Shown here: positions 34,675-45,741 of the stretch, piece by piece
Numbering within the stretch: the stretch's first letter is position 1
How the letters are laid out: every line of letters begins with the position of its first letter
DNA from: Salsipaludibacter sp963812245
GTDB taxonomy: Bacteria > Actinomycetota > Nitriliruptoria > Nitriliruptorales > Nitriliruptoraceae
Assembly (NCBI GenBank): GCA_963812245.1
Contig: CAWEUK010000002.1
Location: 1,364,001-1,428,000, forward strand
Reading direction: 5' to 3'
Length of the DNA stretch: 64,000 nt
Program-made: the position numbers and the translations under genes
Notes under the pieces: model-generated
The model's database searches: none
What the model was told of the DNA's origin: nothing
Seen by the model: only the letters and a program-made list of their open reading frames with translations

Positions 34675-37600
34675 TCACGGTGTCGAGCGGATGACCAGCT
34701 CGTCCACGACGACTGACCCGCGGTCGACGTCGCTCTTGTCGTTGACGGTGTCGGTCACCCGGATCTGCACAGGTCCGCTGAGGGTGCCTGGCAGCGTGGC
34801 CGACCACGCCTGCTCGGTGGTGCTGTCGACCGTCACCAGCGGCGTCCACGTGGACCCGTTCACGGACCACGAGAAGACCATGTTCTCGGCCCCGAGGCGG
34901 TGCGCCCGGACGTGGAACTCGACGCTGCTGCCACCGGCGACCTGGAAGGTCCATCGGTGGTCCAGGCGGGCACGCCAGCGGCCCTGGGTGTACTCCTCGC
35001 GCAGCGTCTCGACGACCCCGTCGTCGAAGTGCGTGGCGGCGACATCGCCACCCTGCACGGAGCCCAGCACGGTGGTCTGGGACGTGGCCCGTGCCTCGGT
35101 GGCGGCGACGTCGTCGTCGACGATCACGATCGTGGCCGTACCTGGCGGCTCGATCGTGTACAGCGCCGACACGGCGAGTGCCAGGTCGATGCTCTCATCG
35201 CCCTCCGCATCGGTGTCCTGGAGCGGGGTGACGGTGACGTCGACCTGCCCCTGCCCGTCGGGGAAGTGGACGGTTCCCTCCAGCGGCGCGTAGTCGCTGC
35301 CCTCGGTGGCGGTGCCGGCGACGTCGTAGGCAACCGTCAGCGGTCCGGAGCTGTCACTGCGCGTGAACCGGAACGTTCCGGTGCCACCATCTTCGCTGGC
35401 CTGGGCATCCGGCGCGGCCACTGCAACCGCCGGGATTGACCCGAGTGGGTTGACCGTGCGGATGACGAGCCTGTCGACCGTGACCGTGTCGGTCGCGCTG
35501 TTGCCCGCCGACCGGTTCGTGTCGACAACACGTACCAGCACCGTCCCCTGGGTCGCCGGCGGCAACTCGCCCGTGTGGAGGCTGGGCGTGCCGGCATTTG
35601 CAATCGTCAGGATCCGTTGCCAGGAGCCGCCACCGTCCCGCGAGACCTCGAAGGCGAAGTCGTCACCCTCACTGTTGGCCGAACGAGACGCGACCACATC
35701 GAGTTGCATGGACTCGCCGTTGACCACCTCCATCGTCCAGCGGTGGTCCAACCAGCTCGTTCGCGACCGCCGGGGACCGCCCGAATGCGCTTCGGTCAGG
35801 ACTTCCGTGACACCGTCGGCGACGGTGGTGGCAGCGAGGGTCCCGGACAGGATCGCCCCGAGTGACGTGGTCTCGGACTGGGCGAACTGCTCGACGACCT
35901 CGTTGGAGACCGCCACGGTGACCGTCGCGTTCGCGCACGCGCCGGCCTCGTCACACACCCGATAGTCGAAGGTGTCGGTGCCGCTGAAGTCCGCGCTCGG
36001 CGTGTAGGTGACCGCCCCATCTGCGCCTGTTGACGTGGTCCCATCCGATGGGGCCGTCGTCACGCTGACGGAGGTCAGGTCGAGCACCCCGTCGACATCG
36101 CTGTCATTGGCGAGCACGTCGATCGTGACAGCGGTGGCGATCCGAGTGGTGGCGCTGTCGTCGATTGCGACGGGTGGGTCATTGACCGGTGTGACTGTCA
36201 CGGTGACGGTGGCCACGTTCGAATCAGCGGTGCCGTCGTTGGCGGTGTAGGTGAAGGTGTCTGGTCCGGCGTAGTCGTTGGCGGGGGTGTAGGTGATGGT
36301 GCCGTCGGCTTCCAGGTCGGCGGTGCCGTTGGACGGCTGGGTCAGGTTGGTCACGGTCAGCGGCGTCACCGTCGGCGTCGGTGTCGTTGGCGAGCACGTC
36401 GATGGTCGCTGCCGCGTCCTCGTCGGTGGTGGCGAGGTCGTCGGTGGCCACGGCTGGCTCGTTGACGGCTTCCACGGTGATCGTGACGGTGGCCACGTTG
36501 GAGTCGGTGGTGCCGTCGTTGGCGGTGTAGGTGAACGCGTCGATCCCGGCGTAGCCGGCCGTCGGCGTGTAGGTGACGGTGCCGTCGGGCTCCAGCACGG
36601 CGGTGCCATTGCCCGGTTGGGTCAGGTTGGTCACGGTCAGGGCGTCGCCGTCGATGTCGGTGTCGTTGGCCAGCACGTCGACCACGACCGGCACGTCTTC
36701 GTCGGTGGTCGCCTGCTCGTCACCGGCGACCGGGGCGTCATTGACCGGTGTGACCGTGATCGTGACGGTGGCCACGTTCGAATCGGTCGTGCCGTCGTTG
36801 GCGGTGTAGGTGAACGTGTCTGGCCCGGCGAAGTCGTTGGCGCGGGGTGTAGGTGACGGTGCCGTCGGCTTCCAGGTCGGCGGTGCCGTTGGCCGGCGCG
36901 GTCAGGTTGGTCACGGTCAGGGCGTCACCGTCGGCGTCGGTGTCGTTGGCGAGCACGTCGATGGTCGACTGCCGCGTCCTCGTCGGTGGTGGCGAGGTCG
37001 TCGGTGGCCACGGCTGGCTCGTTGACCGGCGTCACGGTGACGGTGACGGTGGCCACGTTGGAATCCGTCGTGCCGTCGTTGGCGGTGTAGGTGAACGTGT
37101 CGATCCCGGCGAAGCCGGCCGTCGGGGTGTAGGTGACGGTGCCGTCGGGCTCCAGCTCGGCGGTGCCGTTGGCCGGTTGGGTCGAGGTTGGTCACGGTCA
37201 GCGGCGTCGCCGTCGATGTCGGTGTCGTTGGCCAGCACGTCGACACGACCGGGACGTCCTCGTCGGTCAGGGCGATGTCGTCGACGGCGACCGGCGCATC
37301 GTTGACGGGTAGCACGGTGACGGTGACCGTGGCCACGTTGGAGTCGCCGGTGCCGTCGTTGGCGGTGTAGGTGAACGCGTCGATCCCGGCGAAGTCCGGT
37401 GGCAGGGGTGTAGGTGACGGTGCCGTCGGGTTCCAGGACGGCGGTGCCGTTGGCTGGCGCGGTGAGGTTGGTCACGGTCAACGCGTCACCGTCGGCGTCG
37501 GTGTCGTTGGCCAGGACGTCGACGATGACCGGCACGTCCTCGTCGGTGGTGGCGAGGTCGTCGGTGGCAACGGCGGCATCGTTCGACGGCGTCCACGGTG

Positions 37601-40600
37601 ACGGTGACGGTGGCCACGTTCGAATCGGTCGTGCCGTCGTTGGCGGTGTAGGTGAACGCGTCGATCCCGGCGTAGCCGGCCGTCGGTGTGTAGGTGACGG
37701 TGCCGTCGGCTTCCAGCTCGGCGGTGCCGTTGGCTGGTTGGGTCAGGTTGGTCACGGTCAACGCGTCACCGTCGATGTCGGTGTCGTTGGCCAGCACGTC
37801 GACGACGACCGAGATGTCTTCGTCGGTCAGGGCGAGGTCGTCGACGGCGACCGGCGGCATCGTTGACCGGTGCGACCGTGACGGTGACGGTGGCCACGTT
37901 CGAATCGGTCGTGCCGTCGTTGGCGGTGTAGGTGAACGTGTCGATCCCGGCGAAGCCGGCGTCGGGCGTGTAGGTGATGGTGCCGTCGGCTTCCAGCACG
38001 GCGGTGCCGTTGGCTGGCTGGGTCGAGGTTGGTCACGGTCAACGCGTCGCCGTCGGCGTCGGTGTCGTTGGCCAGGACGTCGACGACGACCGGGATGTCT
38101 TCGTCGGTGATGGCCAGGTCGTCAGCGGCGATCGGCGGCGTCGTTGACCGCGGTCGACCGTGATCGTGACGGTGGCCACGTTGGAGTCGGTGGTGCCGTC
38201 GTTGGCGGTGTAGGTGAACGTGTCGATCCCGGCGAAGCCGGCCGTCGGGGTGTAGGTGACGGTGCCGTCGGCTTCCAGCACGGCGGTGCCGTTGGCCGGC
38301 TGCGGTCAGGTTGGTCACGGTCAGCGGCGTCGCCGTCGGCGTCGGTGTCGTTGGCCAGCACGTCGACGACCACCGAGATGTCTTCGTCGGTCAGGGCGAT
38401 GTCATCGAAGGCGACCGGCGCATCGTTGACCGGTGTCGACCGTGACGTGACGGTGGCCACGTTCGAATCGGTCGTGCCGTCGTTGGCCGTGTAGGTGAAG
38501 TGTCTGCGCCCGGCGAAGCCGGCGGTCGGGCGTGTAGGTGATGGTGCCGTCGGCTTCCATCACGGCGGTGCCGTTGGCTGGCTGGGTGAGGTTGGTCACG
38601 GTCAGCGCGTCGCCGTCGGCGTCGGTGTCGTTGGCCAGCACGTCGATCGTCGACCGGCGACGTCCTCGTCGGTGGTGGCGAGGTCGTCGGTGGCCACGGC
38701 GGCTCGTTGACGGGTTGCACGGTGATCGTGACGGTGGCCACGTTGGAATCAGTCGTGCCGTCGTTGGCGGTGTAGGTGAACGCGTCGATCCCGGTGTAGC
38801 CGGCGTCGGGCGTGTAGGTGATGGTGCCGTCGGCTTCCAGGACGGCGGTGCCGTTGGCCGGCTGCGGTCGAGGTTGGTCACGGTCAGCGCGTCGCCGTCG
38901 GCGTCGGTGTCGTTGGCGAGCACGTCGATGTCGACCGCCACGTCCTCGTCGGTGGTGGCGAGGTCGTCGATGGCCACGGCTGGCATCGTTGGCGGCTTCC
39001 ACGGTGATCGTGACGGTGGCCACGTTCGAATCAGTGGTGCCGTCGTTGGCGGTGTAGGTGAACGCGTCGATCCCGGAGTAGCCGGCCGTGGGCGTGTAGG
39101 TGACGGTGCCGTCGGCTTCCAGGACGGCGGTGCCGTTGGACGGCTGGGTCAGGTTGGTCACGGTCAGGACGTCACCGTCGGCGTCGGTGTCGTTGGCCAG
39201 GACGTCGACGACGACCGGGATGTCTTCGTCGGTGATCGCCAGGTCATCGAACGCCATCGGTGGCGAGGATGTGCCACACGGCGTGCCCAGCGTGTGGGTG
39301 TCCACCGCACCGTCGTCGACGGAATGGAACGTCACCGTGAGCCCGGTCGGGCAGGCCGTGGCGACCACGGCACCGAACGCGTCCCGGTAGTAGGCCTGCG
39401 TCTCCGGCAACAGCGACGAGGCCGCGCTGGCGATCGAGGCACCACCCAGGCCCGACACCACGTATGTCAACCCGTCGACCTCGAGTCGCTCGTAGACGTG
39501 ACGATCACCGGACACCACCAGGTCGGCCCCCCAGTCGGCGTACGGCCACTGCGTGTCGGTGTCGGAACCGTTGGACGAGTACGGCGGGTCGTGCACCACG
39601 ACGACGTTCCACGGCGTGGTCGACGCGGCCAGACCGGCCTCCAACCAGGCGGCCTGGATCGAGCCGAGGTGGCGCCCGTCGGGCTCGGAACTGTGCGGGT
39701 TGAGCACGAACACGTGGACCGGCCCCCGGACGACGTCGTAGTAGCGCTCGTTGCCCGAGGCGGCCGGGGCAGCGTGGCCACCGCCTGGCAGGGTGTGGAA
39801 GTCGAGGTAGTCGGGCAGCCCCGCGCCAGCCTCGATGTCCTCGTCACCCAGCGAGGTGAAGAACCGGTTCAGCGCCGATCCCTGTCCGTGCTCGCCCCGG
39901 TAGTTGCCGATCCAGTCGCTGTAGAGCGCCCCGACGGTGCTGTCCTGGTCGCCCGGTCCGTAGTTGTTGTCACCTGTCGTCACCAGGAAGTCCGGATCCA
40001 ACCCTTCGAGCATCGCCGCCACCTCGGCGGCGTCCGACGACCCGTCTCCGTAGTCCCCGAAGATCCCGAACGACACGGTGGACGGCCCAGTGTCCCCGGG
40101 CGCGACGACCGCCACCGGCGCGAGGTCGCTGCCCACCAGGTCGCCATCGTCGACCGACAACTCCAACTGGTAGGTGCCCGGCGTGTCGAACGTCGCCGTC
40201 GTGTCCAATGAGTGGGCGTCGTCGAAGGTGACCGCCCCCGGGCCCGCCACCTTCGCCCACGTCGCATCCAACGCGCCACCCGGCAGCCCGTCGTCGCTGA
40301 CCTGGCCCGACAGGGTGGCCGTGCCGGCCAGGAACGTCGCGTCGGCGCTGGCGACCACGTCAGGCGCGAGGTTGCCGCCGCTGCCGCCACCCTCGAAGCG
40401 CACGTGCAGGGTCGCTGACTGGGCCGGGAAGCCGTCGTGGGCCTCGGCCGTGCGCTTGCCGCTGCCAGTGACCACCAACACCATCGCGTTGCCGCTGTTC
40501 CATCCGGGTCGATCGACCACCTGCTGGACGACGGTTGTCAGGTCCGGCGTGCGTTGGGCCGGTCCCCGCTCGCCGACCACGTTCCAGGCGGGCGGCGTCC

Positions 40601-43196
40601 AACTCACGGAGTCGGACAGCACCGGCCGACTCGAGATGTCGAACGGTGTGACGCCGAAGGTCGGCGGATCCGCCGCATCCTGGAATGCCAGGTCCAGTGT
40701 CGTCGGGGTCCCATCGGTCTCGTCGGCCTGGAACTGCACCCAGGCCTCGGTCACGTTGGCGCCGGCCGGGAGTGCCACGCCGTCGAAACGCACCCCCACC
40801 GTCTGCACCGTGGCCTCCTGGACCATCTCCAGGTCCGAACTGCCGCGGTCCATCGTCCCGTCAGCGGCCTCCTCGGCGTCGTCGGTGTCAGCCGCCACCT
40901 GGATCACGATCGGCGGATCCCAGTCGGACGTGACCGTGACCGTGACGGTGGCCGGGTCTGACGTGTCCAGTCCGTCGTCGGCCCGATACGTGAACGTGTC
41001 GACACCCTCGAACGCGGGGTCGGGGGTGTAGGTCACGGTCTGGTCGGGATTGAGCGTCACCGTCCCGTCGCCCGGCTGGGCCAGGTCGGTGACCGTCAGG
41101 GCATGGTTCTCGGCATCGGTGTCGTTGGCCAGCACCGAGATCGAACGCGGGACCCCGACCCCCGTGGTGACACTGTCGTCGACCGCCACCGGCGGCTCGT
41201 TGACGGCCAGCACGACCACCGTCACGGTTGCGGTGTCGCACTGCGGATCCGGGTCACAGACCTCGTAGTCGAAGGTGTCCGTGCCGACGAAGCCCGGATC
41301 CGGGGTGTACGTCACGGTCTGGTCCGGATTCACCTGGGCCGTCCCCGCGGATGGGACGCCGACGGACGCGATCGTGAGCGGGTCACCGCCCAGGTCTGCA
41401 TCGTTGGCCAGCACGTCGATCGTGACCGGTTCGTCGGAGACCGTCGTGGCGTTGTCGTCGGCCGCGATCGGGGGGAGTTGCCCGACGGGGCCGGGGAAGC
41501 GCAGTTCGTGCAGCCGGCCGTCGTTCTCGGTGGGGTCGGCGTCGTTGTCGACCCCGCGGTCGACGACGAACATCGAGGTCCCGGCGCCGTCCGATGAGGG
41601 CGCCAGCGTGATCCCGGCAGGGGTGCGCGCCCCAGCCGCCGAGATGTCGATGACGCGGACGAGCCCGCCCGTCAGGGTCAACTCGTGGACCAGGTCAGTC
41701 CGACGGTCGGCGATCAGCAGGGTGTTGTCGAAGGCGTTGTGGACGATCCCCTCGGGGTCCTGGATGCCGTGGACGCCCAGGTCGAAGTGGCTGATGGTGT
41801 CGTCCCCGGTCGAACCACCTCCGGTGAAGGCGCCGTCGGGTCCCGGGGAGATCCGCCACACCTCGGCGTTGACACCGTCGACGATGAACACGGTGTTGGA
41901 CGGCGCGTGGTAGGCCACGTCCTCGGCATCGATGGTGCCGAACCCGAAGCTGCCCATCGTCGCCGTCGTGACCTCGTCGTCGGAGGTGCCGTAGCGCTCG
42001 TCGGGACCCGGCCTCACGGTGTGGAGCTTGCCGCTGCTGCGGTCGTCGGACACGAACAGCCGTCGGTTTGCCAGGTCCTGAGACACGCCGGTCGGTTCGT
42101 TGGACCAGGGCAGGGTGACGCCCGTGCGCGCCAGGGTGCCGGCGCGCGTGGTCTGGAACAGGTTCACGTTCTCGAAGATCGGCATCTCGTTGACCTCGGA
42201 GTCCGCGATCAGGAGGCGGTCCAGGTCGGCGAGCCACGTGACGCCGGCCGAGTCGGGGCTCGGTGGGTCGTAGGTGGACAGTTCGGTGGTCTTGATCAGC
42301 GAAGCAACGTCGTTGGCCGCGGCCAGGACGACCGCCGCCAGTGACAACTCGACGATGCTTCCGGATCCGCTGGGAGGCCCGGCGTCAGCAACGTAGAGGC
42401 TGCTGGCGTCGGTCGAGTCGGTCGAGTCCGCCGTGGGGGCGAACGTCATCGCCCCCGGGTCCACCATGGACTCCGACTCGACCGTGCGGGTCCCGACGAC
42501 CGCGCCGTCGTCGTCCACGGCGTACACCGCGTCGGTGGACCAGTCGGCCACGTTGACCAGGCCTGTCGTCGGGTCGAACGCCACGGCGTCCAGGCCGTCA
42601 CCTGCCAGTGAGTCGTCCAGCGCCGTCTCCTGCACGTCACCGTCAGCTGACACGCGCACCAGGCTCGGGCCGGCGGCATCCAGGATCACCACGTCGCCCG
42701 ACGCAGGGTCGGTCGTGACTGCCGTGGCCGCATCGATCGCTGTCTCGACCGTCGTCGCGGAGCCATCGGCGTCCTCGATCGTGACGATCGAGTCGTCCAC
42801 CGATGCGAGACCGCCATCGGCGTCGATGGTGGCAGTGGCCGGCTCGACGTCCGTGCGGCGCACGTCGAGGACCTCACTGCCGTCGCGGGACAGGCCGACC
42901 ATGGAGCCATCACCCGGTTCGCCCACCCACAGGACATCGGCCACCGGGTCCCAGGCGATCCCGGACGGATGGGTGACGCCGAGGTCCCCGGTCGGGACCA
43001 CGTTCTCCTCGGTCGCGGTGTCAGGAGCCGCCGTCGAGACCCCCGGCACCCCGACCAGGAGCGTGGCCACCAAGGCCACGACCGCCAGTGCGACGAGGCG
43101 GCGCGCAGGTCCCGAGCGCTGCCTCCGCAAGCGCGGTCCACCGAGTGGATCCTGTGTTCGCGAGCCCGCGTCAGTGCACATCCCGATGACAACCAT
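34675..43196 (-). CDS. giant secreted multidomain protein (propeller, metallophosphatase, tandem cadherin-like repeats), frame broken in the repeats
   Basis: About 2840 codons. Order: signal peptide (RRLVALAVVALVATLLVG), NHL/SMP-30-like beta-propeller (nucleotides about 43000-41500; LGVTHPSGIAWDP, YVADAG), two cadherin/Ig-like domains, a beta domain ending near 40390, a PKD-like domain, a calcineurin-type metallophosphatase (about 40080-39260: GDYGDG, GDNNYG, VVVHDPPY, GDRHVYERL), about eleven 93-residue repeats (D-E-D-x-x-V-x-x-D-V-L-A-N-D-T-D-x-D-G-D), then a Calx-beta-like domain between two similar beta domains and the stop at 34675. From 43196 the frame is intact to about 38990; then small length differences shift it repeatedly, and it is whole again from about 36370 to the end. 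ATG 43196 is taken because GGGGGG lies 7 bases upstream; ATG 43241 is possible. No LPXTG or anchor is seen, so it is probably released or held by its repeats. Confidence 0.8.
36180..39260 (-). repeat. about eleven tandem cadherin-like (VCBS/tandem-95 type) repeats
   Basis: The landmark GGCGGTGTAG (complement of the codons for YTAN) recurs at 36241, 36521, 36800, 37081, 37361, 37642, 37922, 38204, 38485 (one change), 38766 and 39048. Spacings are 279-282 bases, whereas 93 codons need 279. Nine of ten gaps are therefore 1-3 bases too long. Examples are GTCGAGG for GTCAGG near 37182 and AGCGGCGTC for AGCGCGTC near 37201. The encoded unit is a bacterial adhesin-type Ig-like domain. Confidence 0.9.
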
Positions 43197-43286
43197 CCGA
43201 CAACCCCCCGCTGATCTCCCACACACCGATCCATGAACCATGATGGCCCTGCATGCACCTCACCATCTCCGGACCACGACTGCACA

Positions 43287-43300
43287 GGGTCATGTGTCCC
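43287..43300. promoter_or_regulatory. DosR-box-like palindrome before the giant-protein gene
   Basis: GGGTCATGTGTCCC differs from GGGACA-NN-TGTCCC at one position. It lies 91 bases upstream of ATG 43196, nearly the same distance as at the sugar-transferase, sulfotransferase and epimerase genes. Confidence 0.55.
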
Positions 43301-43419
43301 TTCCCGTGGGTGGGCGCGGCAAGCCGCGGACACAAAGGCGCGATCGCGAAACTCCAGGTCGACTCCGAAGGGCATGCCCTCGACGTCCTCGAGGTGCTGG
43401 GAGTGGCTGATCAACACCG

Positions 43420-43619
43420 TGACGAGTTGCTCGACCTCGAAGGCCGACAATCCGAGCGCCTCTGTCTGGACCTCCACGACCACGGGTTGGAACTCGGGCA
43501 GCGAGTCAACGGCACTGGTGGCGACCTGGAACCTCCCAAGCTCGATCAGTCCAACGGCGATGGCGATCGCGATCGCCCCCCACATGCGCCCGCAGACTCC
43601 ATCCGACCAGCCACTGCAT
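43420..43619 (-). pseudogene. N-terminal remnant of a heavy-metal/HAE-type RND efflux permease
   Basis: The fragment begins MQWLVGWSLRAHVGG, then a one-base shift in a run of G (about 43580) leads to GAIAIAIAVGLIELG and SAVDSLPEFQPVVVEVQ, TEALGLSAFEVEQLVTV. This is the conserved start of CzcA/CusA-like RND permeases (membrane helix 1, then the V-D-x-L-P-E-F and Q-T-E-A-x-G-L-S elements). The match fades after VTV, and about 950 further residues are missing. Complete members have about 1000 residues, so this is clearly a relic. It sits between the giant-protein gene and the glycosyltransferase gene, marking a past rearrangement. Confidence 0.75.
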
Positions 43620-43754
43620 GACATGCTCCCCGGTCTCTTCGAGGGGCTGCCGGCGATGCGAAGAGATGCGGCGAAACGATGCTGCCGGTCGTTTCCCACG
43701 CGGCCAGTGCCCCCTCACTCACACGATCAATCACGTCGCATGCCGGCTTCGGAA

Positions 43755-43768
43755 GGGTCAGGTGTCCC
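43755..43768. promoter_or_regulatory. DosR-box-like palindrome at the end of the glycosyltransferase gene
   Basis: GGGTCAGGTGTCCC, one mismatch to the island consensus. It overlaps the stop codon of the glycosyltransferase-kinase gene and lies 136 bases upstream of the RND remnant, so it may have served that lost gene. Confidence 0.45.
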
Positions 43769-45740
43769 ACGAACGGCGCGCGGCAACGTGTGGTTCAGCC
43801 CCTCCCAGGCGGGAATCGACTGTCGTTCGCACCGTGCGAAGGGTGTCCTCGAGGGTGTCGTCGCATGCCACATCCACGACCACGACGCCCCGGTGGGCCA
43901 ACTCGCCTCGCTCCAGGATCTCGACGATGTCGTCCAGCACGGCCTGGCCGCGCTGCAGCAGACGGGTCCGGTCGCCGCTCGCTGCCCGCTCCACCCGGCT
44001 GTGGGGATCACCGCGCGACGACAGTCGCGCCGCTGCATGATCCACCTCGACGCGCAGGACCACGACCAGGTCGGGCCGGCGCCACCGGTCGGGACGCGAC
44101 GACCAGGCATCGATGAGGTGGCGATGGTCGCCGACCAGCCCGCTCGACCAGATCGCCTGGAGGCTGCCCTCGTCGAGCACGGCGACCACGCCACGGCGAC
44201 GACCGCGGGCGGCCAGGCGCTGTGCCACGAGCCAGGCGGTGGTTCGCCGCAGGATCGCGGTCGCACCGCCCTGCCCGGATGCCCACATGCGACGAGTCGC
44301 CACGATGCTCGGGCCGGGACGCGCGACGGCCTCCGTCGCCAGGGCGAGCACCTTGCGCAGCATCCGTGGTGCGGTGGAGGTCGTGGCATCGAGGCCCTCG
44401 GTGGCCAGTTCGGCCCCGGGCATCGCCGCCGTCAGGGCGCGGGCGATGGTCGTCTTGCCCGCGCCGGGGAGACCGAGGAACTCCACGACCACTCCCGTGG
44501 TCGCCGACGCGCGAGTGCGTCGCCAGGACAGGGACGACGGGTTCGATGTCGATGCCGTCACGCGTTCGAACACGACTCGATGTCGTCGTCGGATCGTGTC
44601 CGGCGTCCACTCGTCGAGCGCCGATGCGAGCTCGGGCGTCACCACGCGAAGGCTCCCCTCGGCCAACAGCTTGGCCGTGGCCATGGCGGCCCCCGCAACA
44701 TCGCCATGCGGCACCACGCGACCGATCGCGCCAAGGGAACGCAACTCTGCCACGCCGTCGACGGGATGGGACACGAACGGTGTCCCGACCGCCGCAGCCT
44801 GCAGCAGGACCTGGGGCAGCCCCTCGGCGCCACTGAGCAGGACGACGACGTCAGCGGCGACCAGGAGATCGTCCACCGGCGAGACGTAGCCCGTCAGCCG
44901 CACGTCACCTGCCAGGCCAGCTGCGTCGAAGGCAGCCGCGAGGGGTTGCGCGAGCGGGCCTTCACCTGCGACGAGGAGGACCGGCGGATCAGGGCTGTCG
45001 GCGAGCACGTCCGACAGGTAGTTGGGCAGGTCCATCACGTTCTTGCGGTGATCGAGACTGCCGAGGTGGACGATCAAGGGTCGTTGCCGGTCGAAGGCGT
45101 ACCGAGTGGCAAGCCTGGCGCGCGCGCGTGCCGGTGAGCGGGAGGCGTCGGGCAGGGGGGCACCGGAGCGCACCACGTGCAGTCGTTCGGGGTCCGCACC
45201 CAGCCGCTGGTAGCGGACGGCGAGGTCCGTCCCGACGACCACCCAGGCGGCGGTCCACGGTGTCAGGCTGGCTTCGACCAGTCGCTGGATGCGACCCTGC
45301 ACCCGCCCGAACCCCGGACCGAAGTTCGCCATCGACAGCGAGTGCACCACCGGGGGGCCGCCGCACAGTCGGGCGGCCACGCGACCGAGCGTGCCGGCCT
45401 TGGACTGGTGGGTGTAGACCACGGCGAAGTCGCTGGCCGTCATCGCCTGCAGCAACGCGACCAGGCATCGCAGGTCTCGCATGGGACTGATCGCCCGCAC
45501 CAGGTGGGGCTGGCGGACGACGCAGGCCGGCGCCAGTTCCCGTCGTGCTCGCTCGAGGTCGGAGTCGGCTCCCACCACCACCATGTGGTCCACGTCCGGC
45601 AGCGCCCCGATGACGTCGCGCACCCGGCGCTCCGATCCACCGCGCAGGTACCGCGTGCAGACGTGCAGGGCCCGGGCTCGATCTGGACCGCGCGCCCCAG
45701 CAGCCGCCGCGGGCAAGTCGGCGACCACCGAGCGGGCCAT
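43758..45740 (-). CDS. glycosyltransferase family 4 fused to a P-loop kinase-like domain
   Basis: About 660 residues. Residues 1-400 are a GT-B, GT4-type glycosyltransferase (LHVCTRYLRGGSERRV, VHSLSMANFG, HLGSLDHRKNV, LLVAGEGPL, SGAEGLPQVLLQAAAVGTP). Residues 415-660 form a P-loop kinase resembling adenylate/thymidylate kinases: Walker A GLPGAGKTT, an acidic VLDEGS, and a lid-like R-L-S-S-R-G-D stretch. The first domain should add a sugar to a lipid-linked chain; the second might phosphorylate a sugar, nucleotide or APS, but its substrate is unknown. ATG 45740 lies one base after the stop of the upstream gene; GTG 45752 would overlap it. It is the last gene of this operon. Confidence 0.85.
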   Translation of the reverse strand: MARSVVADLPAAAAGARGPDRARALHVCTRYLRGGSERRVRDVIGALPDVDHMVVVGADSDLERARRELAPACVVRQPHLVRAISPMRDLRCLVALLQAMTASDFAVVYTHQSKAGTLGRVAARLCGGPPVVHSLSMANFGPGFGRVQGRIQRLVEASLTPWTAAWVVVGTDLAVRYQRLGADPERLHVVRSGAPLPDASRSPARARARLATRYAFDRQRPLIVHLGSLDHRKNVMDLPNYLSDVLADSPDPPVLLVAGEGPLAQPLAAAFDAAGLAGDVRLTGYVSPVDDLLVAADVVVLLSGAEGLPQVLLQAAAVGTPFVSHPVDGVAELRSLGAIGRVVPHGDVAGAAMATAKLLAEGSLRVVTPELASALDEWTPDTIRRRHRVVFERVTASTSNPSSLSWRRTRASATTGVVVEFLGLPGAGKTTIARALTAAMPGAELATEGLDATTSTAPRMLRKVLALATEAVARPGPSIVATRRMWASGQGGATAILRRTTAWLVAQRLAARGRRRGVVAVLDEGSLQAIWSSGLVGDHRHLIDAWSSRPDRWRRPDLVVVLRVEVDHAAARLSSRGDPHSRVERAASGDRTRLLQRGQAVLDDIVEILERGELAHRGVVVVDVACDDTLEDTLRTVRTTVDSRLGGAEPHVAARRSWDT

Positions 45741-45741
45741 G

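Noticed and set aside
36180..39260. CRISPR-like regular repeats
   Set aside because: The period is about 280 bases, the whole unit is repeated without unique spacers, and it encodes an Ig-like protein domain.
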